Below the pieces are notes generated by a model that made no database searches, was not told the origin of the DNA, and worked only from the letters and a program-made list of their open reading frames with translations. From contig NC_063994.1 of the NCBI RefSeq assembly GCF_932276165.1, positions 2,666,001-2,730,000 of the forward strand: 64,000 bases of DNA, written 5' to 3'. The first letter of the stretch is position 1, and every line of letters begins with the position of its first letter. Shown here in pieces: positions 34,095 through 44,039 of the stretch. A program made the translations under genes and the position numbers. Origin of the DNA: Plutella xylostella (taxonomy: Eukaryota; Arthropoda; Insecta; Lepidoptera; Plutellidae).

Positions 34095-35090
34095 TTCTTA
34101 ATAATTATGAAAAAATAGTCGCCCATATAGGAAAATTTTATGTTAATCAAGTTAAAACTTGATAAGAACTAAATCTACCACTCACCGAGTGTATGTAATG
34201 GATAGACGATGGTATATAGATCGTAGCAATAACTACTTTACATACGTACATGGTCAAGGGACTTCAAAATAATGAATTAAATTGTAAGTAACTGAAAAAT
34301 AGTCAGGCTAGGAAAGAATGTCAAGGAGTTTTTCACTGAATCAATTATCAGTACCGTGGTCTAGTTGGTTAAGAGATCCATACGTTTGTCCTTAACAGTC
34401 GTTGGTTCGCGACACACCGCGGATCTTTCTTTTGTTTTATGTTATTAGTGTGAAGCGTTTTTCTTTTTGTATTTTATTTATTTTGATAGTGTAAAGCGTT
34501 TTTCTTCTTTTATTTTATTTTGATAGTGTGCAGTGTTTTGGGATTTAACGTTTAATGTTTTTGATGGATGTTCGACATGTTAAACTGCTCAACATTAAAT
34601 TTAATTTTGCTAATGGGTGCAGATAGGAAAATATTATGTTTTGTAAATAAAGTTAAACCTTGATAAGAATAAAAATCAGCAAGCTGGGTGTGTACAAACA
34701 TAATTATATATTAAGTATAACTTATAGGTGACACATCTCATAAAAGCGCCATCTATATACATTTTAATTAACTATCTTGTACTCTTTAATACATATTGTG
34801 TGTAAAATGACGCAGACGCAATGATAATTAGCATTAGGCCTAACCTACGTATTTGATTATGAATTGATGACGCATCATGATGCTATGAACTAGGTACTAA
34901 GTGTATCAATAAACATCATAAATCAACTATACCGAATGACAACTTACTTTGATCCAGTAGCTAGTTAAAATAATTTTATTTATCAGTGTATGTAAATAAA
35001 AGTTACCGAGACAAAATGTTTTTATATTGTTCAAATCCACATTAGAAACTACATCAGCATATTAAATTATTTTTATTTTATTGCGATGAG
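34095..35090 (+). repeat. Large dispersed repeat, inverted partner at 51700-52265
   Basis: Blocks AGTCGCCCATATAGGAAAAT, ACTTGATAAGAACTAAATCT, TGGATAGACGATGGTATATA and GTCAAGGGACTTCAAAATAA (34110-34275), and AATCCACATTAGAAACTACA (35035-35056), are present in reverse complement at 51700-52265 in the mirrored order. A tRNA-like module lies at 34352-34430. A roughly 50-bp tandem motif, GTGTRAAGCGTTTTTCTT, is at 34448-34545. No coding frame. Confidence 0.6.
34352..34430 (+). promoter_or_regulatory. tRNA-like module (pol III A and B box)
   Basis: CCGTGGTCTAGTTGGTTAAG fits the A box (TRGYNNARNNGG), and GTTGGTTCGCGACAC 40 bases later approximates the B box GGTTCGANTCC. A T-rich run follows (TCTTTCTTTTG). 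The mirrored copy at 51935-52005 has CAGCCCAGTTGGTTAC and GGATCGAATC, so the module is a conserved part of the repeat. A tRNA-derived SINE part is the likely origin. The cloverleaf is not convincing enough for a tRNA gene. Confidence 0.5.
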
Positions 35091-35099
35091 TGTTGTTGC

Positions 35100-35772
35100 A
35101 CGCTAGTGACCAACAGATGGCGTTACTGGTATCGTAAATGGTGTATTTAGAGATATTTACTTCTCGACGAGAGAGACCAATCTTCAAGGGATTTGAGTTG
35201 ACGTGCAACCCACCCTAAGTGTAGTCAGAGATATAAGGGTGTATTGCATGATGAATCGAAAGCAAACATATACTTGCACATTCCTTCAACATCCCTCAAA
35301 TTGTAAGTTGTTAAATTAAACACATTTTATACACATTCACTTTATATTTATTTAAACAACAAATTAATCACAGTTTGTTTATTTAAGTCTCTTTCCTAGA
35401 ATAACCAAATTACCTAAGTATATGTTCTCTAAAGTCAGATATCCACTGCTGACTAAATCATCTTGGAAAACAACAAAGCTTTAATAAAACTAATAATATT
35501 AATGATAAAAGCCTTATTTCCCATATAAGTCTTTGAGTATTCTCATAATCATTCAGTAACAATCAAGTTATTACATAATTAGAACTATTCCTCCTTTTTC
35601 TCAAGAGCCTAGAAAAAAGTATATAACTTAGGTACCATGTTGATGCATTTAAAGACATGTTTTTGTTATATTAAGTAGGATTCATTAATGAATTACGATT
35701 AGGAATACTATCTACATTTTTCCACAACTCAAGTCCTGCTTCTATGAATGCCATTCATCTGGCATTGTGGGC
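35100..35772. other. Unassigned stretch
   Basis: AT-rich DNA, no repeat recognised. If the exon at 35773-35909 is terminal, the right end of this stretch would be its 3' untranslated region. Confidence 0.35.
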
Positions 35773-35909
35773 CTAATTTACAGCAGTTTGTGTATTTCTT
35801 GCTGCAGCTACCATTTCCATGGTGTCCGCCTTCTTGCTATCGCATTGTATCTGCTCGCGCTGCAAAACCATCATGTCTCCTTTGGCTTCAGCCTCTGCGC
35901 TGGGAGTTC
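35773..35909 (-). CDS. Candidate 3'-terminal coding exon of a host gene
   Basis: On the minus strand an acceptor, TTTCAAAATTTCAG, ends at 35910. After two bases completing a codon, 44 codons follow (TPSAEAEAKGDMMVLQREQI... ending NTQTAVN) and then TAG at 35773-35775. The composition is that of ordinary coding sequence: GC-richer than its surroundings, with charged and Gln-rich helical residues. I do not recognise the protein. No upstream exon could be tied to it. A chance open frame remains possible. Confidence 0.4.
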
Positions 35910-36002
35910 CTGAAATTTTGAAAGATGTTTAATGGATGTAACTATATAGGTATTCTATAATGTACTTTTTAATTTCTATGAATATAGGGGTATGTATCAT
36001 CA

Positions 36003-36050
36003 TCATCAGTCAATATTCATCCACTGCTGGACATAGGCCCCTCATAGAGG
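36003..36050 (-). repeat. RTE 3'-tail scrap
   Basis: CATCATCATCAGTCAATATT then ATCCACTGCTGGACATAGGC is the reverse of the RTE 3' end (GCCTATGTCCAGCAGTGGAT followed by GATT/GATGATT repeats), as at 60067-60119. Confidence 0.7.
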
Positions 36051-36179
36051 GTATGTATAATTTGTATTTTTAATACTCATGGCGCCCTTTTTTTGACTGG
36101 AGTGGGAGTAGGGCTGCAGCTCTCTTCATTCTCAGTAGAATCTGAATAAGGCAAAAATGAATAAAGTTTTTTGTTATCT

Positions 36180-36525
36180 ATACTAAGGCTTATATCTATC
36201 CAGGAGGTTGGCAGTCAGCTCTGCATACTCCTCTCTATTCTTCGCCAAGCGCATCAGCTGTTCTACGCTGGCCACTCCCGTCCATTCTCTTACGTTACGG
36301 AGCCACGACTTTCTCCTTCTGCCCACACGTCTTTTCCCCTCTACCTTGCCCATCACAATGACCTGAAGAAGTCTGTATCGATCGTGTCTGAGCACATGTC
36401 CAAGATAGCTTGTCTTCTTCAGTTTTATGGTCAAGGTGAGTTCTCGGGATCTTCCGACGCGTCGCAGAACTTCTTCGTTCGTCACTTTATGGACCCAACT
36501 TATCCTCAACATTTTTCTTACTTTG
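36180..36525 (-). pseudogene. Non-LTR retrotransposon C-terminal fragment
   Basis: A 109-residue open frame on the minus strand reads LRISWVHKVTNEEVLRRVG, SYLGHVLRHDRY and KVEGKRRVGRRRKSWLRNVR. It ends in a Leu-rich tail, the typical C-terminus of an endonuclease-RT retrotransposon distinct from the RTE family above. The RT catalytic part is absent and the upstream frame closes at a TAA, so this is a 5'-truncated piece. It lies just downstream of the candidate exon on the genomic map. Confidence 0.75.
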
Positions 36526-36950
36526 GATACTTAAAAGAAACTTCTTGAGACTTTTTCAGTTCAAACAGTTCAGACAATTTCGGCTAAAGTTTTCAACAGA
36601 AAAAAGAAAATAGTAACTGTCAAAAGTGACAAGACTTACACACATACATGGTTTTTTTCTTCAACGTTGAATAAAAAAGTTGTTCCTCGATACTTGATAA
36701 GATTAATATCGATTTTAAATCCCACAAAATAAGTTGTTGGAATAAATTGGTTTATTGAAATTTTCATTTATTTATTATAATATCGATAAAATTCTCGTAC
36801 CTATTTATCAATAAAAATAAAACCCAATGATTCGTAAAGAACTGCTTTTATAATCATAAAATGCGATAAAATTAATGGTAGATATTGATTTTTTACGCAT
36901 GGCAATTTTTATGATGAGATTTCATTTCAACGTGCCTATGCCTGCACCCA

Positions 36951-37198
36951 CATTATCTAACTCGGGTGTCAACTATTCTCGAATACTTGCCGTATAAATC
37001 TATGATGGATTTCTAACCGTCTTTTGGTATCGGCTAACTCGGTCATGATCACTAAACGAATAATAGGTAACAGCCGGGCCATTATGTAACTCGGGTGTCA
37101 AAGATTCGCGATTACTAACCGTATAAATCTATGATGGGTTTCTAACCATTTTTTGGCATCGGCTATCTCGGTCATGATCACTAAACGAATAATAGGTA
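36951..37198 (+). repeat. Two-copy tandem repeat, ~129-bp period
   Basis: CATTATCTAACTCGGGTGTC at 36951 and CATTATGTAACTCGGGTGTC at 37080 open two units. Both continue with CCGTATAAATCTATGATGG and TCGGTCATGATCACTAAACG and end in GAATAATAGGTA. Divergence is around a tenth by eye. Confidence 0.75.
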
Positions 37199-37199
37199 T

Positions 37200-38008
37200 G
37201 AGATTTATCGATACACTAGACTAGAGGTTGAAAAATTTTTATGAAAATATTCTGTGATTTGGTTAACCGACTAAATGACAACTTCATTTCACTTCAAACT
37301 ACAAGTACTGACATTAGGGCTTTTTAATTTGCCGCATTATTTAGTTAGAAATGGCGAATAAATGTTGAAAATAATAAATGTTGACCGCTGACAGTTATGT
37401 GTTGATCATAGTTAATTCACTGCGGATGTGTTGATTTTGTGTGTAGGTAGATAGTTGATAAATATCTTGTCAGTCATAATGAATTGATAAATAAGTATAA
37501 CACACAATCAATAATTGTGTTATTATTTTATTTCAATGGACAACATTTCATTTTTTACCCTATATTTTTATTAGCTATTCGGAAAGTTTGTTAAAAATTA
37601 GAGGACCTGTATTTTTTTATTTTTCATGTACATTTATTTTTCCATGTTATATTTAACTTTAAACTTTATTATTTTAAAACCGGAAGTGACGTAGGCATTT
37701 TAGGCTCAATTTCGATTTTAGTCCTTTGCCTTAGTCTCGAAAAAAAAACATTAATGACACTGAAAACTGACAAGTGACATAAACTTTGTTTACGTGCCAA
37801 CCAACAAATGGGTCATTTTCAAATGACAAAAAAGTGTGACATTGATATTTCTGATGATAAAAAAATACTTATCATGAAATAATATTTTTACTAAGCATTA
37901 AAGTCAAGCATAATTGAATTCATAATATATTACTATTTTAAAATAAATATAATATACCCCAAAATTTTTCAGCTATGTAGGCCGGGGCATGCTCTGGGAC
38001 ATTTATTA
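37200..38008. other. Unassigned stretch beside the foldback element
   Basis: No gene. Two short words here (ATGGACAACATTTCA at 37536 and TGGGTCATTTTCA at 37809) recur inverted on the other side of the foldback element at 40949 and 40682 with nearly the same spacing. Confidence 0.35.
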
Positions 38009-38108
38009 TACAGGGTGATTGGTAAGTCAATGTATTCCTTCAAATGGGTTATAGACGAAGGCATTTCCAGTCGATTGAACCCCATAATGCATTATCCGAA
38101 AGTCAACC

Positions 38109-38244
38109 TGAAGTATTTGCGGGTTAGCTAAGATAATAATAAATAATAGAAATATGTATTTGCTTGTTTGCCGCCATTTTATTAGTAATGTGATGTGACA
38201 AGAGGTGACCATAGACTACATAGAGGATGACCATAAACACATCA
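38109..38244 (-). repeat. 3' LTR of the TRIM-like element
   Basis: 136 bp. In the minus sense it starts TGATGTGTTTATGGTC and ends ACTTCA. It abuts the purine tract at 38245-38257. Confidence 0.85.
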
Positions 38245-38674
38245 TTCCTCCACCTTTAATTGTAAAAATAAAATATAACCTAAAAAACTTGTATACAAAA
38301 ATATCATAGAAAATACTGTATAGAAAAACATGCACCTAATAAAATAACTAGCCACTTATCATGTCTCATCGTTATCACACATCTCCCCAAAATCCCAACC
38401 CTAAAGTCGCGAACAGTCGTGGACGTTCAGTCGCCTTATCGCGGCCAGTTATGACCATAAACACATCATTCCTCCACCTTTAATTGTAAAAATAAAATAT
38501 AACCTAAAAAACTTGTATACAAAAATATCATAGAAAATACTGTATAGAAAAACATGCACCTAATAAAATAACTAGCCACTTATCATGTCTCATCGTTATC
38601 ACACATCTCCCCAAAATCCCAACCCTAAAGTCGCGAACAGTCGTGGACGTTCAGTCGCCTTATCGCGGCCAGTT
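38227..38674 (-). repeat. 224-bp tandem duplication inside the TRIM-like element
   Basis: 38227-38450 is repeated at 38451-38674, identical by eye. The unit contains the first 18 bases of the LTR in the minus sense (ATGACCATAAACACATCA on the plus strand), the purine tract and about 190 bp of interior. The element thus carries a second LTR edge with its own purine tract. Confidence 0.88.
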
Positions 38675-39133
38675 ATCCGCCGGGCGCGTCCACCGCGGCT
38701 GCAGCCTGAGTCGCGCACCGCCTCGCGGCACACCGCCTGCTCCCTCCACGCACATCGAGGGCCTCGGCCTCTGCTGCATACCGCCTGCTGTTGATGACTG
38801 CGGAACTTTCCTTCTTAGTGATTCAGCGGCCTGGCGCGCCTGTCGCACTCTCCGCTGCCTGCTGATCCACATCCGAAGTCTAGGGAAAGTATGTTGGCCG
38901 ATTGCTCTTCGGGTATCTTCGCCGGTAGCTGATCGCGCGCCGGTCTCGTGCCTGTCGCTCGGTCCCGCCGCGCCTGCCCCGGCCGTCCTCGAAGTTGCAG
39001 CGAACCGCGAGCCTCTCGACTCGCATCTCTCGCCCACTGCTGCCATTTGAGACTTGCCCACATACTTTATTAATAATTTCGCCCCCCGCCAAATAAACTT
39101 ATTCACCTTTCACCCGTGGTGCGTAAATTTTTT

Positions 39134-39148
39134 CCGTCCTCGTCGCCA
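39134..39148 (-). promoter_or_regulatory. Primer-binding site for tRNA-Ser(GCU)
   Basis: The minus strand reads TGGCGACGAGGACGG one base inside the 5' LTR. Animal tRNA-Ser(GCU) ends CCATCCTCGTCG plus CCA, giving one mismatch. This fixes the orientation of the element. Confidence 0.75.
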
Positions 39149-39149
39149 T

Positions 39150-39285
39150 TAAAGTATTTGCGGGTTAGCTAAGATAATAATAAATAATAGAAATATGTAT
39201 TTGCTTGTTTGCCGCCATTTTATTAGTAATGTGATGTGACAAGAGGTGACCATAGACTACATAGAGGATGACCATAAACACATCA
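39150..39285 (-). repeat. 5' LTR of the TRIM-like element
   Basis: 136 bp, matching the other LTR except for TA instead of CA at its inner terminus. Confidence 0.85.
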
Positions 39286-40576
39286 CAACCATTTCTGAGT
39301 TATTTAAGTTTTAAGTTTTTTTAGGTTTTTGCCAAAATGTATGTTTAAAAGCAAAATATTTAAAAAAACTAACCATTTTTTTAATACTTTTTTTATTGTT
39401 TTGCATTGGTGACACCTTAGCCAACTAATTATAATCATTAAATGCGGAATATTCAACTTAATTAAGACAAAGTGCTTCAAAATAGTTGAAACATTAAGAA
39501 AATGTAGCGAAAGGTGAAAACAAAAATGCTAAATTAAAAAAGAATTTTATCTGAAAATTTTTCAGGCACTACAGCTTAAAAACATATTCAATTTATAAGC
39601 TTTAAAATGACATATTCAAATCTAAAGTCGATTAAGGTAACGATAGAATGCTTTTTCGACAGCACAGCATGTGAAATTGTTTAACCGAAAAATGACATCT
39701 CCTATAATACCTACTATTCGGTGAAACTTTTCAGCTAAAACATTTGGCACAGTGTTTGAACACGGTGAAGTTAAAACAATCATTATCGGTCAGTGCTACT
39801 GGAAAATCATGTTTTCGGCGAATTAACCGTCGTCGAACAGTAGCTTTGGGGAACCGGGTTGTGAAGAATTAATTTGTTTTACCAAACATTACTGAATAAT
39901 ACTTTCGGCTAACGAGTTATCGGACAACCATTATTTCGGTGAAGCAACATTGTCGTCGATCTGTGCTTTTGAGGATCCGTGTTATCGGAGAACAATAATT
40001 AGTAAAAGGTTCAGAGCTCTACAAAGTCCAGTTATAAGACATTTTACCTTAAAACTGGAACAAATCTTGTTCGTTTCCCTACTGAGATTTGTCCGCCTAT
40101 GCAGTTGTTTTTGGCTATATCTTGGAAATACCTTAATCGATTTTAGATTTGAATATGTAATTTTAAAGCTTATAAATTAACTATGTTTTAAGCTGTAGTG
40201 CCTGAAAATTTTTCAGATAAAATTCTTTTTTAATTTAGCATTTTTGTTTTCACCTTTCTTAACATTTTCTTAATGTTTCAACTATTTTTTAGCACTGTGT
40301 CTAAATTAAGTTGAATATTCCGCATTTAATGATTATAGTTAGTTGGCTAAGGTGTCATCGATGCAAAACAATCAAAAAAGTATTAAAAGAATGGTAAATT
40401 TTTTAAATATTTTGCTTTTAAACATAAATTTCGGCAAAAACCTAAAAAAAACTTAAAACTTATATAACTCAGAAATGGTTAACTTTCGGATAGTGCATTA
40501 TGGGGTTTAATCGACTGGAAATGCCTCCGTCTATAACCCATTTAAAGGAATACATCGACTTAACAGTCACCCTGTA

Positions 40577-41573
40577 TAGCGGGTCATCTCTTAATGCGTA
40601 CTAACCATTTTATATGATCAATAATAAAAAAAAGTCTAAAAGTGTCAGAAGTAGTCAGAACAGAATTTATGAAAATGACCCAAATAAACAACAAAACGTC
40701 ACGATAAAACGTCAACGTCAATTAAAAATGAAAGTGACAGTTATTTTTTTTTTCATCTATATAGGCTTTGAGCAACAAAATGCATCGCACCTAATGAATG
40801 ACATCATCAGCACTTTTAGACTATTTTATGAATTTCTCCAAAATGATATATCCTAAAAATTCAAAAATATTTTTTTTGTGGCCTTTAAAGCTAAATCTCG
40901 AAATGGTTTTCGATTTATAGCCGCTTAGGTTTTTTGAAATGTTGTCCATAGATATTACCTTCACTGTATAGCAAGTACTTACATGTAAACTAAATTATCT
41001 AAAAACATATAGGTAGGTGACCGGTACCTAAAGGAAGATGAAGGACAACATTTTATTCCGCTCCTATAAGGAGACATAGATCCAGCTATGGACTATGAAT
41101 ATTATGATGAATGATGATAGATTCCATGATGCACTTGGGTACCGAGACTACCGAGATATATTTTTATGAAGTACCACATAAGTGCATAATTAACTAACTA
41201 CTTACCTATATTAATTTCAAATTCACATATGAATGCATTACCTAAATAGAAAAAAGTTTTATTATGTTCATAATTTTCATAGAAAATTCCCTTAGAATAA
41301 TAATAGTCTCGCGCTAAGCTAGGAGAAAATCGTTTCAAATTTCACATTACGAATGCACGAGCCACTATATACTTATGAATTCTGGGTTTAGTCTCATAAA
41401 ATTCACATTTGGACATAATATGAGCAATTTAATTCTTTATTTAAAAGCTACTGTTTACTAGTTGCCCAAGACAAGACAGTTGGGCCACCCAAATTTGTAC
41501 TTATGATTCCAACTATCCAATACAAAATACCAATCTCGGGTTTCGATGAAATATTCGCATAATATATATAATT
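40577..41573. other. Unassigned stretch
   Basis: AT-rich, with the inverted short words noted at 37200-38008. The open frame at 40614-40856 is lysine- and asparagine-rich and has no recognised homologue. Confidence 0.35.
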
Positions 41574-42579
41574 TTAACCCTAGAGTAGTCGCGCCATTTT
41601 TTGTGACGCGAGTGCTCGCGTGGCGGCATTTTGCCGTCCATATTAAAATGTATTTTTTGGACACTTAATAATTAGGAAAACTTATAAATGCATATAATTT
41701 GAATAAAATGAATCATATGGTATTAGAAAAAGTAATATTTATAGTTTTTATATTATAATTGTTCAATATAATATGAGCTATCGTTAATGCTTTGGGAAAA
41801 ATTTTGATCTTTTAGGTATAAATTTGTCTTAAGCCACACAAAATCAACAAATCTCAAAATTATTTAAAAAATTAGACGTTATCGTCATCTACAGCATTTA
41901 TTTTAGCAACACAGTACTGAAACATGAACACAAAGTGTTCGTTGCACATTAACTTTCTTCATGTATTGCACCCTTTTTTGACCTGCTATTTTTCTTATAT
42001 GGACATGGTTATAGGCATGTACCCTCTCTTCTTTAGGGTGTTTTTTGTTAGTCCGGTGGTACAAAACGGGAGATTTGTACCACCGGACCAATAAAAAACA
42101 CTTATGTACTGTCCATATGTAAGATTCTATTGTTATACGTGGTGTAGTTATAGGCAGAGCTATTTTTCCAGGTAAATTCTTCGTAAAATTAACTTGTTAG
42201 TAAATTAACAAAATTATATCGTAAATCGAATGTAAACTGAAATAGACACATACCTAAATCTAATTTACATTATTATTACCAAAAAACACAGAAAAACTAA
42301 CAATATTTCATAACAATTGTAAAAAAAAAACTTTAATTTCGCTGACGCGAGTGCTCGCGCAGTGAGCATTTTGCCGCCGCGTGCGACACACTCTCTTCAA
42401 TTCTCTCTTCCTGCTGTAACCTGTGCACTGAATTTCTCCAAATTTATGTAACATGTAGGAGAAGACCGAGAGGGCAGCTACATGGACGCTGGACCTTGAG
42501 GAGTGTATAGTTCACAAAATAATAAACATTATTTGCTGAGGGCGGCAAAATGCTCATAGCGCGAGCACTCTAGGGTTAA
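41574..42579. mobile_element. Non-autonomous piggyBac-type element
   Basis: TTAA at 41574-41577 and 42576-42579 flanks ends CCCTAGAGTAG...CACTCTAGGG. A TTAA target and a CCCTAGA terminus are the signature of piggyBac. Just inside both ends lie GC-rich subterminal words CGCGAGTGCTCGCG and GGCGGCATTTTGCCG (left) and GGCGGCAAAATGC, GCGCGAGCACTC (right). A third copy lies at 42342-42380. The 998-bp body has no transposase. Confidence 0.88.
42039..42100. other. Long perfect hairpin inside the piggyBac-type element
   Basis: GTCCGGTGGTACAAA (42051-42065) pairs perfectly with TTTGTACCACCGGAC (42074-42088) across an 8-base loop. Imperfect outer pairing (TGTTTTTTG / CAATAAAAAACA) extends it to about 62 bp. 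Confidence 0.85.
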
Positions 42580-43040
42580 CAAGATGGCGGCCGGTGGGGA
42601 TTGAAGTCTATACCCATGATGACGTCATTATTGGCAACCAACCGGACTTACATAATGCGAATAGTATCAAAATTTGCTTTTTGACAGTCTGCTTACGGTG
42701 AAAAGAGTTATCAACGACATACATAATGACCATGCTGATGTACCTACTTTAAAATAAATACTTACGGTTCTATTCTAGTTAAGTAGGTATGTTAATGAAG
42801 GAACCTATTAATTTACAGGTAGGTAGGTATGTGAGTACTATTGAAAGTAGGGATGAGCTGAATATTTTTTCACGAAATTGCTGAACTTCGGTACTTACGT
42901 AGGTCATATTATAATTAAAACAAAATCAAACATATATTACTTTTCACTCTCTTACTGTCAAATTTCTCGAAATCAAATAGGTAGGAAGCTCAGACCAACT
43001 ACAAAGTAGGTAGGTAGGTATTTCGGCAAAATACATTGTC
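42580..43040. other. Unassigned stretch
   Basis: AT-rich with TAGGTA words. No supported gene. Confidence 0.4.
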
Positions 43041-43100
43041 TGCGCAGCGGCGCGGCGCGGTGGTGGCGGCGGCGGCGGCGGCGCGCGATAGCCACGCAGC
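43041..43100. repeat. GGC-rich low-complexity run
   Basis: CGGCGCGGCGCGG followed by (GGC)n and GGCGCGCGAT stands out sharply from AT-rich flanks. It could be part of a 5' untranslated region or CpG island, but no adjacent start or splice signal supports a gene. Confidence 0.5.
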
Positions 43101-44030
43101 CCACGCACACATAGTCAGGCTCACTTACACAACGATAGCGCGGTAACCGAGTTAAAAAGAGACGGCCACAGAGTATGAGCGGGACAAAGCATAATGCCAT
43201 CAAAACAAAAACATACCTAACTTGTAAAAAATGCCAAGTCTCCCAAACGTAAAAAAGTCGGTTTCTTTTTTCTGTTTCTACCTACTAAAGGGTTCTCCTA
43301 TTTTAAGTAATGAAAAAACCTTAACTCAACATAAGCTTGTAGTGACCATATTCATAGGTATATAATATATAAGAAATCTTGTGATGCGATTGGTGATCTA
43401 TTTATTTAACGAACGAAATAAGTCCAAAGTGATATGTTTAGCGACCCCCATTGTACATTGTACCTATACCTACACCAACGCCAAGTTAATTTTAATGATC
43501 GACCCGTCATTGTATATCCACATCAAAAGTGCTACGAGTACGAAGGGAAGGATTTGTGGAAGAAACTACAAACTCTTGACATCAGAACCAAGAGGGCCGA
43601 TGTCCATTTTTGAAACTTTTCAGTAGAGCCAAAATAAACTTTTACCACCGTTAAAACAAACAAAGATGTTTGTTTTGGAGTCGAAATACCTACATTATTT
43701 CGCTCGGCTAGTTAATGAAAATACAAAATCGTTTCATTTGAAGACAATATTTATGCAATATTAGCGAAAAAATCTAGTTTTGTATCTTTGAGTATGGATA
43801 TCAGCCCCATTTTTTGACTATAAATATAAATAGTAACTTAGAGGCTCACGTCAATAAAAGACTTTACGGCTGTATAGATTTTAGACTAAAAGGCAAGGCT
43901 TTTGTTAACATCGGACCTTTTGGTCAAGAAAATAAAATTAACTTTAAAAAATGCGTATACCTATTATAACAACAGACTGTATGGTTCGGGGAAAATAGTA
44001 TTCAAGTTGAATTTTGGCTTGTGTATGTCT
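43101..44030. other. Unassigned stretch with one inverted-repeat arm
   Basis: No gene. TTGACATCAGAACCAAGAGG followed by GCCGATGTCC at 43570-43603 recurs inverted at 45586-45616, on the far side of the retrotransposon chimera. Confidence 0.4.
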
Positions 44031-44039
44031 ACATAGGGG

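Larger units (their letters stand above)
38104..39290 (-). mobile_element. Miniature LTR (TRIM-like) retrotransposon
   Basis: Two 136-bp direct repeats (38109-38244 and 39150-39285), differing by one base at an end by eye, bracket a 905-bp interior. A CAACC duplication stands at 38104-38108 and 39286-39290. On the minus strand the interior starts one base after the 5' LTR with TGGCGACGAGGACGG, complementary to the 3' end of insect tRNA-Ser(GCU) with one mismatch. It ends with the purine tract AAAGGTGGAGGAA before the 3' LTR. No gag or pol domain is recognisable, so it depends on proteins from another LTR element. Length and tiny LTRs suit TRIM elements. Confidence 0.85.
38011..40574. mobile_element. 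Foldback DNA element with ~446-bp inverted termini
   Basis: Ends CAGGGTGATTGGTAAGTC / CAGGGTGACTGTTAAGTC lie between TA dinucleotides (38009-38010 and 40575-40576). The inverted arms run about 446 bp each: left 38011-38108 plus 39291-39639, right 40129-40574. The left arm is split by an LTR element (38109-39285). Without it the copy is about 1.38 kb. There is no transposase. TA flanks and TACAGGGTG ends hint at a mariner-like group, which is inference. Confidence 0.85.

Noticed and set aside
42973..43203. Small Arg-rich protein on the minus strand
   Set aside because: The frame is created by a (GGC)n run. There is no homology, splice context or start signal to support it.
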